This document shows, one piece after another, positions 17,865 to 25,146 of a stretch of DNA of 40,085 bases. The DNA is taken from the NCBI GenBank assembly GCA_002410715.1, contig DHOG01000076.1, positions 16,511-56,595 on the forward strand, given 5' to 3'. Origin of the DNA: Ruminococcaceae bacterium UBA5396 (GTDB taxonomy: Bacteria; Bacillota; Clostridia; Oscillospirales; Acutalibacteraceae). Within the stretch, counting starts at the first letter, position 1, and each line of letters starts with the position of its first letter. The position numbers and the translations under genes were made by a program. Below the pieces are notes generated by a model that did not search any database, had not been told where the DNA came from, and was given only the letters and a program-made list of their open reading frames with translations.

Positions 17865-18572
17865 TTAGCGGTTGGTTGGCTTAAACAGTGAAGCAAGCGC
17901 AGGCGTGCTCCTCATGGATACAAAATCATCCTCGGCAACAATCAGATGATCCACAAGCTGTATACCGGCAACATATAAAGCATTTGTGATTGCCTTTGTG
18001 CTTTGCTGATCCTCAAGGCTTGGAAGAGCAAACCCGCTCGGATGATTATGTGCCAGAACAACCGCGGTGGCGTGATTTCTGATTGCCTGCTCCAATATTC
18101 TTCGAACGTGAATTTCGGTAGCATTCATACTGCCTTCGGACACAAACGAGGAATGAAGCACCTTGCATTTATTATCCAGGCAGACTAATAGAACCTTTTC
18201 GTTATACTCACCAAAGAATTTTGGCAGCACATACTGCCCCATTTTTTCTGTACTGTCAAGAATCATATCCTTTGAAAGCTCGCTATTATAGTATTCGCGA
18301 ATCAGCTGACCGCTAAAACGAACCAGCGTCGCCGAACCCGGGGTCATCCCTTTGACATTTAGCAAATCATCATACGAAGCCTTCAAAACGCCGGACAGGC
18401 TTCCAAAGGTGTCCAGCAATTCATGTGCAATTTCATTTGTGTCCTTACGGGGAATACCGAAAAAAAGCAGCATTTCAAGAATCTGATGGGGCTCAAATCC
18501 CTGTAATCCATCCCTAAGAAACCTCTTCTTTATACGTTCACGATGCCCTTGGTGCAATCCACCGCTACCCAT
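17865..18572 (-). CDS. radC: RadC-family JAB/MPN-domain protein
   Basis: A 235-residue protein. The N-terminal half carries a helix-hairpin-helix-like region ([19 protein letters not shown]). The C-terminal half is a JAMM metalloprotease-like domain with [14 protein letters not shown] (HxHPxG...S..D) and a conserved Glu upstream (SEGSMNATE). RadC was named for DNA repair, but its biochemical function is not settled. It leads an operon with uvrB and uvrA, which supports a DNA-related role here. The ATG at 18572 follows AGGGGG by about 10 bases. Confidence 0.93.
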   Translation of the reverse strand: MGSGGLHQGHRERIKKRFLRDGLQGFEPHQILEMLLFFGIPRKDTNEIAHELLDTFGSLSGVLKASYDDLLNVKGMTPGSATLVRFSGQLIREYYNSELSKDMILDSTEKMGQYVLPKFFGEYNEKVLLVCLDNKCKVLHSSFVSEGSMNATEIHVRRILEQAIRNHATAVVLAHNHPSGFALPSLEDQQSTKAITNALYVAGIQLVDHLIVAEDDFVSMRSTPALASLFKPTNR

Positions 18573-18619
18573 ATGATTCAGCCCCCTGTAAACCCTACGG
18601 ACAAATGTTTGTTCTTTTC

Positions 18620-18647
18620 ATTATAGCAAATATTCTTTAATTTGAAA
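18620..18647 (-). promoter_or_regulatory. Promoter of the radC-uvrB-uvrA operon
   Basis: On the minus strand, TTTCAA (18642-18647), 16 bases, then TATAAT (18620-18625) with an extended TGC in front. It starts transcription about 40 bases before the radC ATG. No SOS-type (GAACnnnnGTTY) box was found overlapping it. Confidence 0.65.
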
Positions 18648-18750
18648 AGGGCTGTATCACAACAATTAATTTCCTTTACAATTACTGATAGTTGAACCAA
18701 TTCATCTATTAAAATCAGCCGAAAATCAGATGGGGGTAAGGGCTTTATAC

Positions 18751-21366
18751 TCATGATGTAACAGATACAAGTTCATCCTTCACTTCCTGTTCTTTCAACA
18801 ACTGCTGCAAAGGCTCTAAATCTTCATAGAAAACCACAATTAAATCATTATTTTTTGCATTATTAATTGCTTCCTTTAGAGCGTCCAACTCTTTTTGTAT
18901 AATTTGAATTTTTTGTTGGTCAAATCCGTTTTTAATAATCTCATCATAAAATAAGCGCGCCACTTCAAAATCACGGCGGTTTCTTTTATTGGCGTCTTCC
19001 TTAATATAAATCTGATCGAATACCCTAGAACAAAATTCCCCCACGGATTTGATAGAGTCATCTTTTCTGTCGCCCGGCATCCCGATTACGCCCACCAGTC
19101 TTGCATACCCAATATTCTTACATGCCTTAACTACCTGTTCATAACCAGCAAGATTGTGCCCGTAGTCCAGCATGACACGGAAATTTTTTATATAATAAAG
19201 GTTAAATCTTCCGGAATTCATTTCAAAGGATTTCAGTCCCTCTGCAATCATATAAAACGGGATTCTTAAAGCATAAAGGGCTGCGGTTGCAGCCAAAGAA
19301 TTTTCTATATTGCATTCAATCTGCCCTCCTAGAGTAATCGGGATATCGGGAATCTGAACAATATTGATTACCTTATCTCGGTCCCGCACTTTAATCCAAT
19401 CATCCTGTGTAAATACGTGGATATAATTCCTGAAATCATCTTGCTGTATTTCTTTTTTTGAAAAAAGAATGATGTCAGCCTTGGTTCGGTTCATTAAATA
19501 AGGCGTCATACCGTCATCCGCATTTAATACAGCATACCCTTCTTTTTTTACCGCTTCGGTCACCACCGATTTTACAAAAGCAAGATCCTCAAGTGTCTCA
19601 ATTCCGTCCAAACCAAGATGATCCTCCGCAATGTTCATAATGATACCAACATCTGCAAGGTTATAACCAAGCCCTTCCCGCAGAATACCCCCGCGCGCGG
19701 TTTCCAGAACGGCAACGTCAATCATTTTATTGGACAGCAGGGTTCTTGCGCTTCTCGGCCCAGAATTGTCACCCTTACAGATACACTTATCTGCGATATA
19801 TGTGCCGGTTGTGCTGGTCATCCCTACCGATTTACCTGCAAGAGACAGAACATGGCTGATCAAACGAATCGTAGTGGTTTTTCCATTCGTCCCTGTAACC
19901 GAAACAATTGGGAAGTGATACGATTCTTTATTTGGAAAAAGATGATCCACAATATCAACCGCTACATCACGTGGTTTGCCTTCACTGGGATAAATGTGCA
20001 TACGAATACCCGGAGCAGTGTTCACTTCCACGATTGCCCCGCCGGTTTCTATAATTGATTTAGAAATATCGTCCGTTATGATGTCGATACCGGCAATATC
20101 AATGCCGATTGCGTTTGCCGCAAGTACGGCAAGCTCTGCGTTTTCGGGATGAATGATATCGGTACAGTCAATTGCTGTTCCGCCGGTGCTTAAATTGCCG
20201 TTTGTTCTCAGCTTCACAGTCTGACCTTCATCGGGAATCGAGTCAACGGTTAAACCGCTTTCCCCAAGAATATCTTGCGATACGCTGTCCAGCTTGATTT
20301 TTGTGAGAGGTTTTTCATGATTCTCCCCACGATTTTCACTCATGTTTACCATCTCGACGAGTTCTTTGACTGTATGGTGCCCGTCTCCGATTACCATAGC
20401 CGGAAGCCGCTCAGCCACAGCGCTTACCTTATCCCCTACAACAAGAATACGGTAGTCCCTTCCGGTGATATACTTTTCCACAATAATTCCATTGCTGTAT
20501 TTGCTGGCTTCTTTAAAGGCATGCTTAATATCAGATTCGCAGTTTAGATTCAGATAAACGCCTTTCCCCTGATTTCCGTCAAACGGTTTCAAAACCACCG
20601 GCATGCCCAATTGATTTGCGGCGATAACCGCTGATATTTCGGAGTATACAACCTTTCCATAAGGCACGGGAATATGATGCTCGCTTAAAATTGATTTTGT
20701 AAGCTGCTTATTTGACGATATATCGGCGGATATGCAGGATGTTGAATCGGTCAGCGTTGATTCAATGATTCTGCTGTGTTTGCCATAGCCGAGTCTAACA
20801 AGACTTTCATTCCCGATTCTTGTAACGGGTATGCCTCTTCGTTTGGCTTCGTTCACGACTGCAGAGGTGCTGGGACCAAGCTCTGCATTGATGGACACCT
20901 TTTTAAGATACTCAAGAAATTCATTGATCGCAATGTCTTTATCTTTGATAAAATAATTCAATATGAATACCGCTGTTTTACTGCACTCAAGTCCGCAGAC
21001 CTCATTTTCGTATTCATATACAAGATAATACTCTGTCGGCTTTTCCATAACTCTGGTTTTACCATATCGGACGTCATATCCCAGCATGGATTGCATTTCG
21101 AGAATGGTGTGTTCCAGAACGTGTGCGATGTAGGTACCGCTGTTCAGCTTTTCCAAAAAACCGCCCTCGTAGCCCAGACCGCAGTAATTTTTTTTTAAAC
21201 CCGGAAAGGCATTCAAAAGTCTTTCATTAAATCCTTTGATATCTTTTGTCGGTATGTCCTTGTATTTGCCGATATCAACAACCATTTTCATTACAGGTCT
21301 GGCGCTGTAAATACTTCTGCCTATATACGTTACAAAGTCCAGTATTTTAATCTGATCATTTTTCAT
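18751..21366 (-). CDS. cphA: Cyanophycin synthetase
   Basis: An 871-residue enzyme that polymerises Asp and Arg into cyanophycin using ATP. The N-terminal domain (1-160) is followed by an ATP-grasp domain (about 215-480; VVLKPFDGNQGKGVYLNL, EKYITGRDYRILVVG, EVNTAPGIRMH) that adds Asp, and a Mur-ligase-like domain (from about 485; VTGTNGKTTT at 490-499, NIAEDHLGLDGI) that adds Arg to the Asp side chain. Length and order match CphA1-type enzymes (860-900 residues). It overlaps cphB by 11 bp and ends the iadA-cphB-cphA operon. The product is a nitrogen, carbon and energy store in insoluble granules. Confidence 0.96.
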   Translation of the reverse strand: MKNDQIKILDFVTYIGRSIYSARPVMKMVVDIGKYKDIPTKDIKGFNERLLNAFPGLKKNYCGLGYEGGFLEKLNSGTYIAHVLEHTILEMQSMLGYDVRYGKTRVMEKPTEYYLVYEYENEVCGLECSKTAVFILNYFIKDKDIAINEFLEYLKKVSINAELGPSTSAVVNEAKRRGIPVTRIGNESLVRLGYGKHSRIIESTLTDSTSCISADISSNKQLTKSILSEHHIPVPYGKVVYSEISAVIAANQLGMPVVLKPFDGNQGKGVYLNLNCESDIKHAFKEASKYSNGIIVEKYITGRDYRILVVGDKVSAVAERLPAMVIGDGHHTVKELVEMVNMSENRGENHEKPLTKIKLDSVSQDILGESGLTVDSIPDEGQTVKLRTNGNLSTGGTAIDCTDIIHPENAELAVLAANAIGIDIAGIDIITDDISKSIIETGGAIVEVNTAPGIRMHIYPSEGKPRDVAVDIVDHLFPNKESYHFPIVSVTGTNGKTTTIRLISHVLSLAGKSVGMTSTTGTYIADKCICKGDNSGPRSARTLLSNKMIDVAVLETARGGILREGLGYNLADVGIIMNIAEDHLGLDGIETLEDLAFVKSVVTEAVKKEGYAVLNADDGMTPYLMNRTKADIILFSKKEIQQDDFRNYIHVFTQDDWIKVRDRDKVINIVQIPDIPITLGGQIECNIENSLAATAALYALRIPFYMIAEGLKSFEMNSGRFNLYYIKNFRVMLDYGHNLAGYEQVVKACKNIGYARLVGVIGMPGDRKDDSIKSVGEFCSRVFDQIYIKEDANKRNRRDFEVARLFYDEIIKNGFDQQKIQIIQKELDALKEAINNAKNNDLIVVFYEDLEPLQQLLKEQEVKDELVSVTS

Positions 21367-22168
21367 TTTTTAAACGCATAACCTTTCTGCTTTCAAGATA
21401 AAACCCATACCCCTGCGGCAAGGCATGAACCGTCACGCCCATAATTGCCAGTATTTCATTCGGGTTTAGCTCCGATACATTCGAGCTTTGGATTGTCTTG
21501 CCGTCAATGATGGTAACAGAGTTTGAGCCGATGATTTCAAAATGCAAATCGGGATATAACTTGACGGCGGTATCCTCATCGATTCCAATTCCCAAAACAT
21601 CGGGATTTTCAGCAACACCGCAGAGCAGTCTCCCGAATCTACCCCTCTGGTCAAAGTGCTGATCGATGATAACGCCTTCAAATAGCCCTAATCCCGGTGC
21701 CATCTTTAATGTGCATTTCCTTGCAGGCTCATTATCATTCCCCTGAACCACCATTGTGGAACTCATAACAGAAGCGCCCGCGCTTGTTCCCATTATAATG
21801 CCGCCGGATTGGTACAATTCCTTGATTTCGCTATAGGCACGTGTACCGCCCAAAATACTCGTAATCCTAAGCTGATCGCCGCCTGTCATGAAAAGACATT
21901 TTGATTTTTTTATATATTCGCAAATATCCGGATCATCGGCATCATCCCGGGTATTAATGTCTAATATTTGAATGTCCTCTACGCCCAGACGTCTGAAGAC
22001 CTCATAATAATTGTTTCCTGTCTCCTCCGGCTGTTCTGTTGCGGTAGTCAATATTGTTAAAATATCTCCCTTAGACAGCATTTCAGGTACTTGTTTTAAT
22101 ATTACACGTTCCCCTTTTTTATCCTCAGCTCCGCCAATTATAATCAAGTATCCTTTGTTCTTTTTCAC
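21356..22168 (-). CDS. cphB: Cyanophycinase
   Basis: A 270-residue serine peptidase of family S51 that cuts cyanophycin to beta-Asp-Arg dipeptides. The nucleophile motif GTSAGASVMS puts the catalytic Ser at 129, matching Ser132 of the Synechocystis enzyme. FMTGGDQLR and IDQHFDQRGRFGRLL are further family blocks. There is no signal peptide, so this is the intracellular type. The start is GTG at 22168, with GGTGGTG six bases upstream. It lies 21 bp after iadA and overlaps cphA, so the gene that degrades the polymer is co-expressed with the one that makes it. Confidence 0.95.
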   Translation of the reverse strand: MKKNKGYLIIIGGAEDKKGERVILKQVPEMLSKGDILTILTTATEQPEETGNNYYEVFRRLGVEDIQILDINTRDDADDPDICEYIKKSKCLFMTGGDQLRITSILGGTRAYSEIKELYQSGGIIMGTSAGASVMSSTMVVQGNDNEPARKCTLKMAPGLGLFEGVIIDQHFDQRGRFGRLLCGVAENPDVLGIGIDEDTAVKLYPDLHFEIIGSNSVTIIDGKTIQSSNVSELNPNEILAIMGVTVHALPQGYGFYLESRKVMRLKNEK

Positions 22169-22189
22169 AAATACACCACCATAATTTAA

Positions 22190-23281
22190 TTAACCTCGCT
22201 GATGCAGCAGCTTTCCTCTGCAAAACAGCATTTTTATATTGTAAGCTTGGTCGGTTATTAGAATATCAGCATCGCTTCCTTGAGAGAGCGTGCCCTTGCT
22301 TGGATAAAGCTTTAATCCTTCTGCAACATTTTTGGTAACAAGACTAAAGGCAATTTCAATAGGTATGCGCTGTTGATTGATACAATCAATGATATCCTTA
22401 TATAACGAATTTATGCAGCCGGTGCCCCCACTTGGGATGCTTCCGTTTGCGTCTGAGCTGACAGTGACATTGTTGATACTGATTCTCTCAATCATCAGTT
22501 CATGAATTGCGGCAGGTACGGAAATACCTGCCGTTTCACCTGAAGTCAGGTCAATACTCCCACCTGATTTGCAGTATTCCTTTGCCTGGCTGAATAATTT
22601 TGCACTGCGGTTTACATGGGTGGGTACAAACATCTGCAAATCCAAATCCGACTCTCTAATGAGATCCAGTAACGGTTTCAATCCTCTTTTCCCGTCGCCT
22701 ATATGAATATGAACAACCCCTGCCTTCCCTGACAGCATACCACCCAAATGGGTATCCGATGCCAGTTTCAGCAGGTCATATATATTTGGGTGAGTGGATC
22801 TGTGATCGGATAGAGCGGTTTTTACCCCAATCACTTTGTCTACATAAACCAGATCATGAATAACGTCCTTGGTAATTGTAATTGGTGGAAAAGAATAGCT
22901 TCCCGCATAAATATAAGCAGTAAGCCCCTGTATCTCTAAAGCTTTTGCCTTGGCATACAGTGCTTCAAGGCTTTTGGTGCAGCTGTCAGCGCCCAGAATG
23001 CCGACAACCGTTGAAACACCGGCTGCCGTTATTTCCTCAGCTCCAATTTCGTTAATCCGACTTGCAAAGCCGTCCTCGCCACCGCCCCCGATTATATGGA
23101 GATGCTGGTCAATCAGACTCGGAAAAGCAAGTAATCCATCCAGGTCATATATATTTTCATAAACATCAGCCATTTCTATTGTCGGCTGTATTTTATATAT
23201 TTTTTCGTTACATAGCAGGATATCCTTTTTACCTAAAAATTCGGGACTGTAACAAATTAGGTTCTTCAATAATGTAAGCAT
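22190..23281 (-). CDS. iadA: Isoaspartyl dipeptidase (beta-aspartyl peptidase)
   Basis: A 363-residue amidohydrolase. The binuclear metal site is complete: His60 and His62 (DQHLH), the Lys to be carboxylated at 154 (IGVKTALSD), His193 region (VHIHIGDG), His222 (PTHVNRS) and Asp277 (SSDANGS), each about eight residues earlier than in E. coli IadA. It cleaves beta-Asp-Arg released by cyanophycinase to Asp and Arg, finishing the cycle, and may also recycle isoaspartyl peptides from damaged proteins. AAGGGAA precedes the ATG. First gene of the cyanophycin operon; the IS110 element begins 150 bp upstream. Confidence 0.93.
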   Translation of the reverse strand: MLTLLKNLICYSPEFLGKKDILLCNEKIYKIQPTIEMADVYENIYDLDGLLAFPSLIDQHLHIIGGGGEDGFASRINEIGAEEITAAGVSTVVGILGADSCTKSLEALYAKAKALEIQGLTAYIYAGSYSFPPITITKDVIHDLVYVDKVIGVKTALSDHRSTHPNIYDLLKLASDTHLGGMLSGKAGVVHIHIGDGKRGLKPLLDLIRESDLDLQMFVPTHVNRSAKLFSQAKEYCKSGGSIDLTSGETAGISVPAAIHELMIERISINNVTVSSDANGSIPSGGTGCINSLYKDIIDCINQQRIPIEIAFSLVTKNVAEGLKLYPSKGTLSQGSDADILITDQAYNIKMLFCRGKLLHQRG

Positions 23282-23354
23282 ACCGGTTCCCTTATTCGAA
23301 CAGAATTTTTACATTTCTCTATTATTTGTTTTGGGGTAACAATTATTCTTTTTA

Positions 23355-23383
23355 TTTCGGTTCACTCTTCAGAATGGTATAAA
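23355..23383 (+). promoter_or_regulatory. Probable original nifJ promoter, now cut off by the IS element
   Basis: TTTCGG (23355-23360), 17 bases, TATAAA (23378-23383) with extended TGG in front. It points towards nifJ and ends about 48 bases before the inferred IS insertion point (23432). In the uninterrupted sequence it would have been about 65 bases before the nifJ ATG. Assignment to nifJ is inference. Confidence 0.5.
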
Positions 23384-23446
23384 TTCTTAATATCTAAAAA
23401 TAATAAAAGGGATTGAATGTATAAACCATTAAGTCCAGCTAAGAAT

Positions 23447-23452
23447 TGTCAA
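23447..23452 (-). promoter_or_regulatory. Outward -35 box in the IS110 right end (half of the circle-junction promoter)
   Basis: TTGACA on the minus strand, 13 bases from the core CT at the right end. It pairs with TATAAT at 25127-25132 only when the element is circular, giving a 17-base spacer. Confidence 0.7.
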
Positions 23453-23549
23453 GGTGTTTAGCAAAAAAGATTAGGAAAAACAATGCGGTAAAAGAGCATA
23501 GCAAACAAGCCCTTTGAAGAACAAAAAGCTAGACGAGAGCTAATTATCG

Positions 23550-24842
23550 TTAGGCAGCAAGGCAGCGGCTTTGCAAATAGTTGAGTTTATGCTGGGATGG
23601 GGAGATAACTGCAAATGGCTTTTCATCACGGAGGATGGCGAAAACGATGTTGCAGACTTTGTGCATGACGGCCCCCAAAGCAACCATCTTGGGCTTGGAT
23701 TGGCACTTTGAGAGGTAATAATCCCTTAGAACAGGATTGTTAGCAACCCCTTTACGGGTAAGACCGATGCTGACAAGAGCCATTGTGTGAATCACCCGCC
23801 GAGCGAGAGGAGAGCCACGCTTGGATATCTTAACATCGGTACCAATGAATTTTCCGGATTGCTTAACGGCGGGGTCAAGACCGAAGTAAGCAAAAAGTTG
23901 TTTGGGAGATTTGAATACGGAGAAGTCACCAATCTCGCACATCACTGTAACAGCCGAAAGAAAGCCGGCACCCCTTATAGTTTCAATCAAATGAATCTGC
24001 TTAACAAAAGATTCATCAGGATGGGCATCCACTAATTCATGCATGGCTGCGAGTATCCCGTCAACTTCCTGATCGTATTTCTTAATGAACGAAACGTAAA
24101 GCTTGATAAGTTTGTCGTTGCTGGGAAGTGCATGACCAAAACTGGTAGCAGCCCTGGCAGCGGATATGATTAATTGGTATTGTCTCTCTGCATAGGCCAT
24201 CCCAAAACGAGCAGTGGATGAAATCACCTTGATTACGGCGCTCTTCTTGGCCGCCAGGAAAGCGGCTGGAATAGCGTATTTCTCCAATAAGGCAAGAGAG
24301 GTTTCGACGGTGAGCTTTGAAAAAATGCCGATATACTGAGGGAATGCGACCCGAAGTTCTCCTTGCAGTTTGTTGACATAAGCGGAGCGGCAATCCATGA
24401 GATTGTAGTATTCGCGCGTCAGATTACGCAGATCAAGCACAAGGTCAGACGGGATGACAGAAACCTTTAAGTCCGGCTTCAAAGCAATCAAGGCAAGCTT
24501 TTTTGAATCAAATTTATCATTATGTACTTTACGAATGTTGATGTTCGTGCTAGACTTTGTGATGATTGGGTTAATGATTGAGACAATAAACCCCTTATCA
24601 CGAAGATAGCAGAAGAGTGGGTAATGATAAATACCCGTGGATTCCAGAAAGATTCGAGCTTTCAAGGAATTCGACTCTTCTGCTTCTTTTATTGTCAAAA
24701 CAGCTTTTTCGAGAGAAGCAGGGTTCGCATGGGTAATCTTGAATGGCTTACCCACAAAGGTTTGGTTCGGCAAGGCGATGGACATGAAACTAAAATCCGC
24801 GCCAACGTCAATACCAACCGAAAGATAAAAATCGTATAGCAT
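23550..24842 (-). CDS. IS110-family transposase (RuvC-like serine recombinase)
   Basis: A 430-residue protein with the IS110 order. The N-terminal RuvC-like domain has the acidic set Asp12 (VGIDVGAD), Glu67 (FLESTGIY), Asp109 and Asp112 (HNDKFDSKKLA). A helical region follows, then the C-terminal Transposase_20 domain with IRGAGFLSAVTVMCEIGD and the Ser345 region KISKRGSPLARR. It acts with a bridge RNA made from the element's left end to join the ends to a target. The ATG at 24842 (AAAGGA upstream) is the real start; an open frame continues to 24947 but that stretch is part of the noncoding RNA region. The gene looks intact. Confidence 0.93.
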   Translation of the reverse strand: MLYDFYLSVGIDVGADFSFMSIALPNQTFVGKPFKITHANPASLEKAVLTIKEAEESNSLKARIFLESTGIYHYPLFCYLRDKGFIVSIINPIITKSSTNINIRKVHNDKFDSKKLALIALKPDLKVSVIPSDLVLDLRNLTREYYNLMDCRSAYVNKLQGELRVAFPQYIGIFSKLTVETSLALLEKYAIPAAFLAAKKSAVIKVISSTARFGMAYAERQYQLIISAARAATSFGHALPSNDKLIKLYVSFIKKYDQEVDGILAAMHELVDAHPDESFVKQIHLIETIRGAGFLSAVTVMCEIGDFSVFKSPKQLFAYFGLDPAVKQSGKFIGTDVKISKRGSPLARRVIHTMALVSIGLTRKGVANNPVLRDYYLSKCQSKPKMVALGAVMHKVCNIVFAILRDEKPFAVISPSQHKLNYLQSRCLAA

Positions 24843-24884
24843 TTTGAAGAATCCTTTCTGATAGGCATCCATTCCATTTTCGTG

Positions 24885-25121
24885 AATACACAGCCTAGCA
24901 TGTGATGCAGGTATAGCCGCTTGACGGCTCCCAACCAGCCTAATCATAAATCTTCACTGAATGGACTAATTGACTTAATCGTAGGTATGGGCCGATAAAA
25001 TCGGCTTCCCAAGGAGACAGACATTGTTTGCCCTATCCATGGAAGTTTACCTTACAATCAGTCTGGTGTCTACAGAAACCATCAAGCGTTTAAACCTGCA
25101 TAGCCAGTCTTATTGGCTATG
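24885..25121 (-). ncRNA. Probable IS110 bridge RNA
   Basis: A structured region in front of the recombinase, read on the minus strand. First comes a 5' hairpin CATAGCCA/TGGCTATG (25099-25121). Then loop 1 (target loop): CTGTCTCCT (25012-25020), TGGG, hairpin GCCGAT-TTT-ATCGGC (24991-25005), ATACCTAC, and ATTAAG (24974-24979). Then loop 2 (donor loop): TAGGCTGG (24935-24942), TTGGG, hairpin AGCCG/CGGCT (24915-24929), ATACCTGC, and ATGCTAG (24895-24901). The two loops share the frame TTGGG-AGCCG-loop-CGGC-ATACCT-C. Guide matches to target and donor are listed under findings. A 23-base long-range pairing (25079-25101 with 24905-24927, 19 Watson-Crick pairs and one wobble) is an alternative fold. 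Ends are approximate. Confidence 0.75.
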
Positions 25122-25126
25122 ACATT

Positions 25127-25132
25127 ATTATA
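25127..25132 (-). promoter_or_regulatory. Inward -10 box in the IS110 left end (half of the circle-junction promoter)
   Basis: TATAAT on the minus strand, two bases inside the core CT. Transcription would begin at about the first base of the 5' hairpin of the bridge RNA. Confidence 0.7.
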
Positions 25133-25146
25133 CTAGGAGACAGCAT

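Larger units (their letters stand above)
23432..25136 (-). mobile_element. IS110-family insertion sequence (about 1.7 kb)
   Basis: The element holds one recombinase gene (minus strand), a noncoding left end of about 290 bases upstream of it and a right end of about 116 bases. Boundaries are set at a CT dinucleotide (AG on the plus strand, at 25135-25136 and 23432-23433). Joining the two ends there gives TTGACA-N17-TATAAT, and removing the element restores ATTAAGGAGACAG, a clean ribosome site for nifJ. There are no terminal inverted repeats and no target duplication beyond the 2-bp core, as expected for the IS110 group. Exact ends rest on this reasoning, not on a comparison with an empty site. 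Confidence 0.8.

Noticed and set aside
18620..18660. SOS (LexA) box controlling radC-uvrB-uvrA
   Set aside because: Looked for GAAC-N4-GTTC-type sequences around the promoter and found none that fit.
24843..24947. N-terminal extension of the IS110 transposase open frame
   Set aside because: The extra 35 codons overlap the 3' end of the putative bridge RNA, lack IS110 similarity, and the ATG at 24842 has its own AAAGGA ribosome site directly before the conserved VGIDVG block.
23421..25090. Near-direct repeat CTTRATGGTTT (minus strand) at both sides of the IS as its boundary
   Set aside because: The copies (near 23421-23433 and 25074-25087) would leave the 5' hairpin and TATAAT outside the element and give no junction promoter; the CT-core solution explains promoter spacing, guide matches and the restored ribosome site together.
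24905..25121. Riboswitch or attenuator in the nifJ leader, plus strand
   Set aside because: The hairpins could be read on either strand, but the guide matches, the junction promoter and the position before an IS110 recombinase all favour a minus-strand bridge RNA; no sigma-A promoter was found on the plus strand just upstream.
25099..25121. Terminator upstream of nifJ
   Set aside because: The hairpin has no following T-run on either strand and fits the 5' stem of the bridge RNA.
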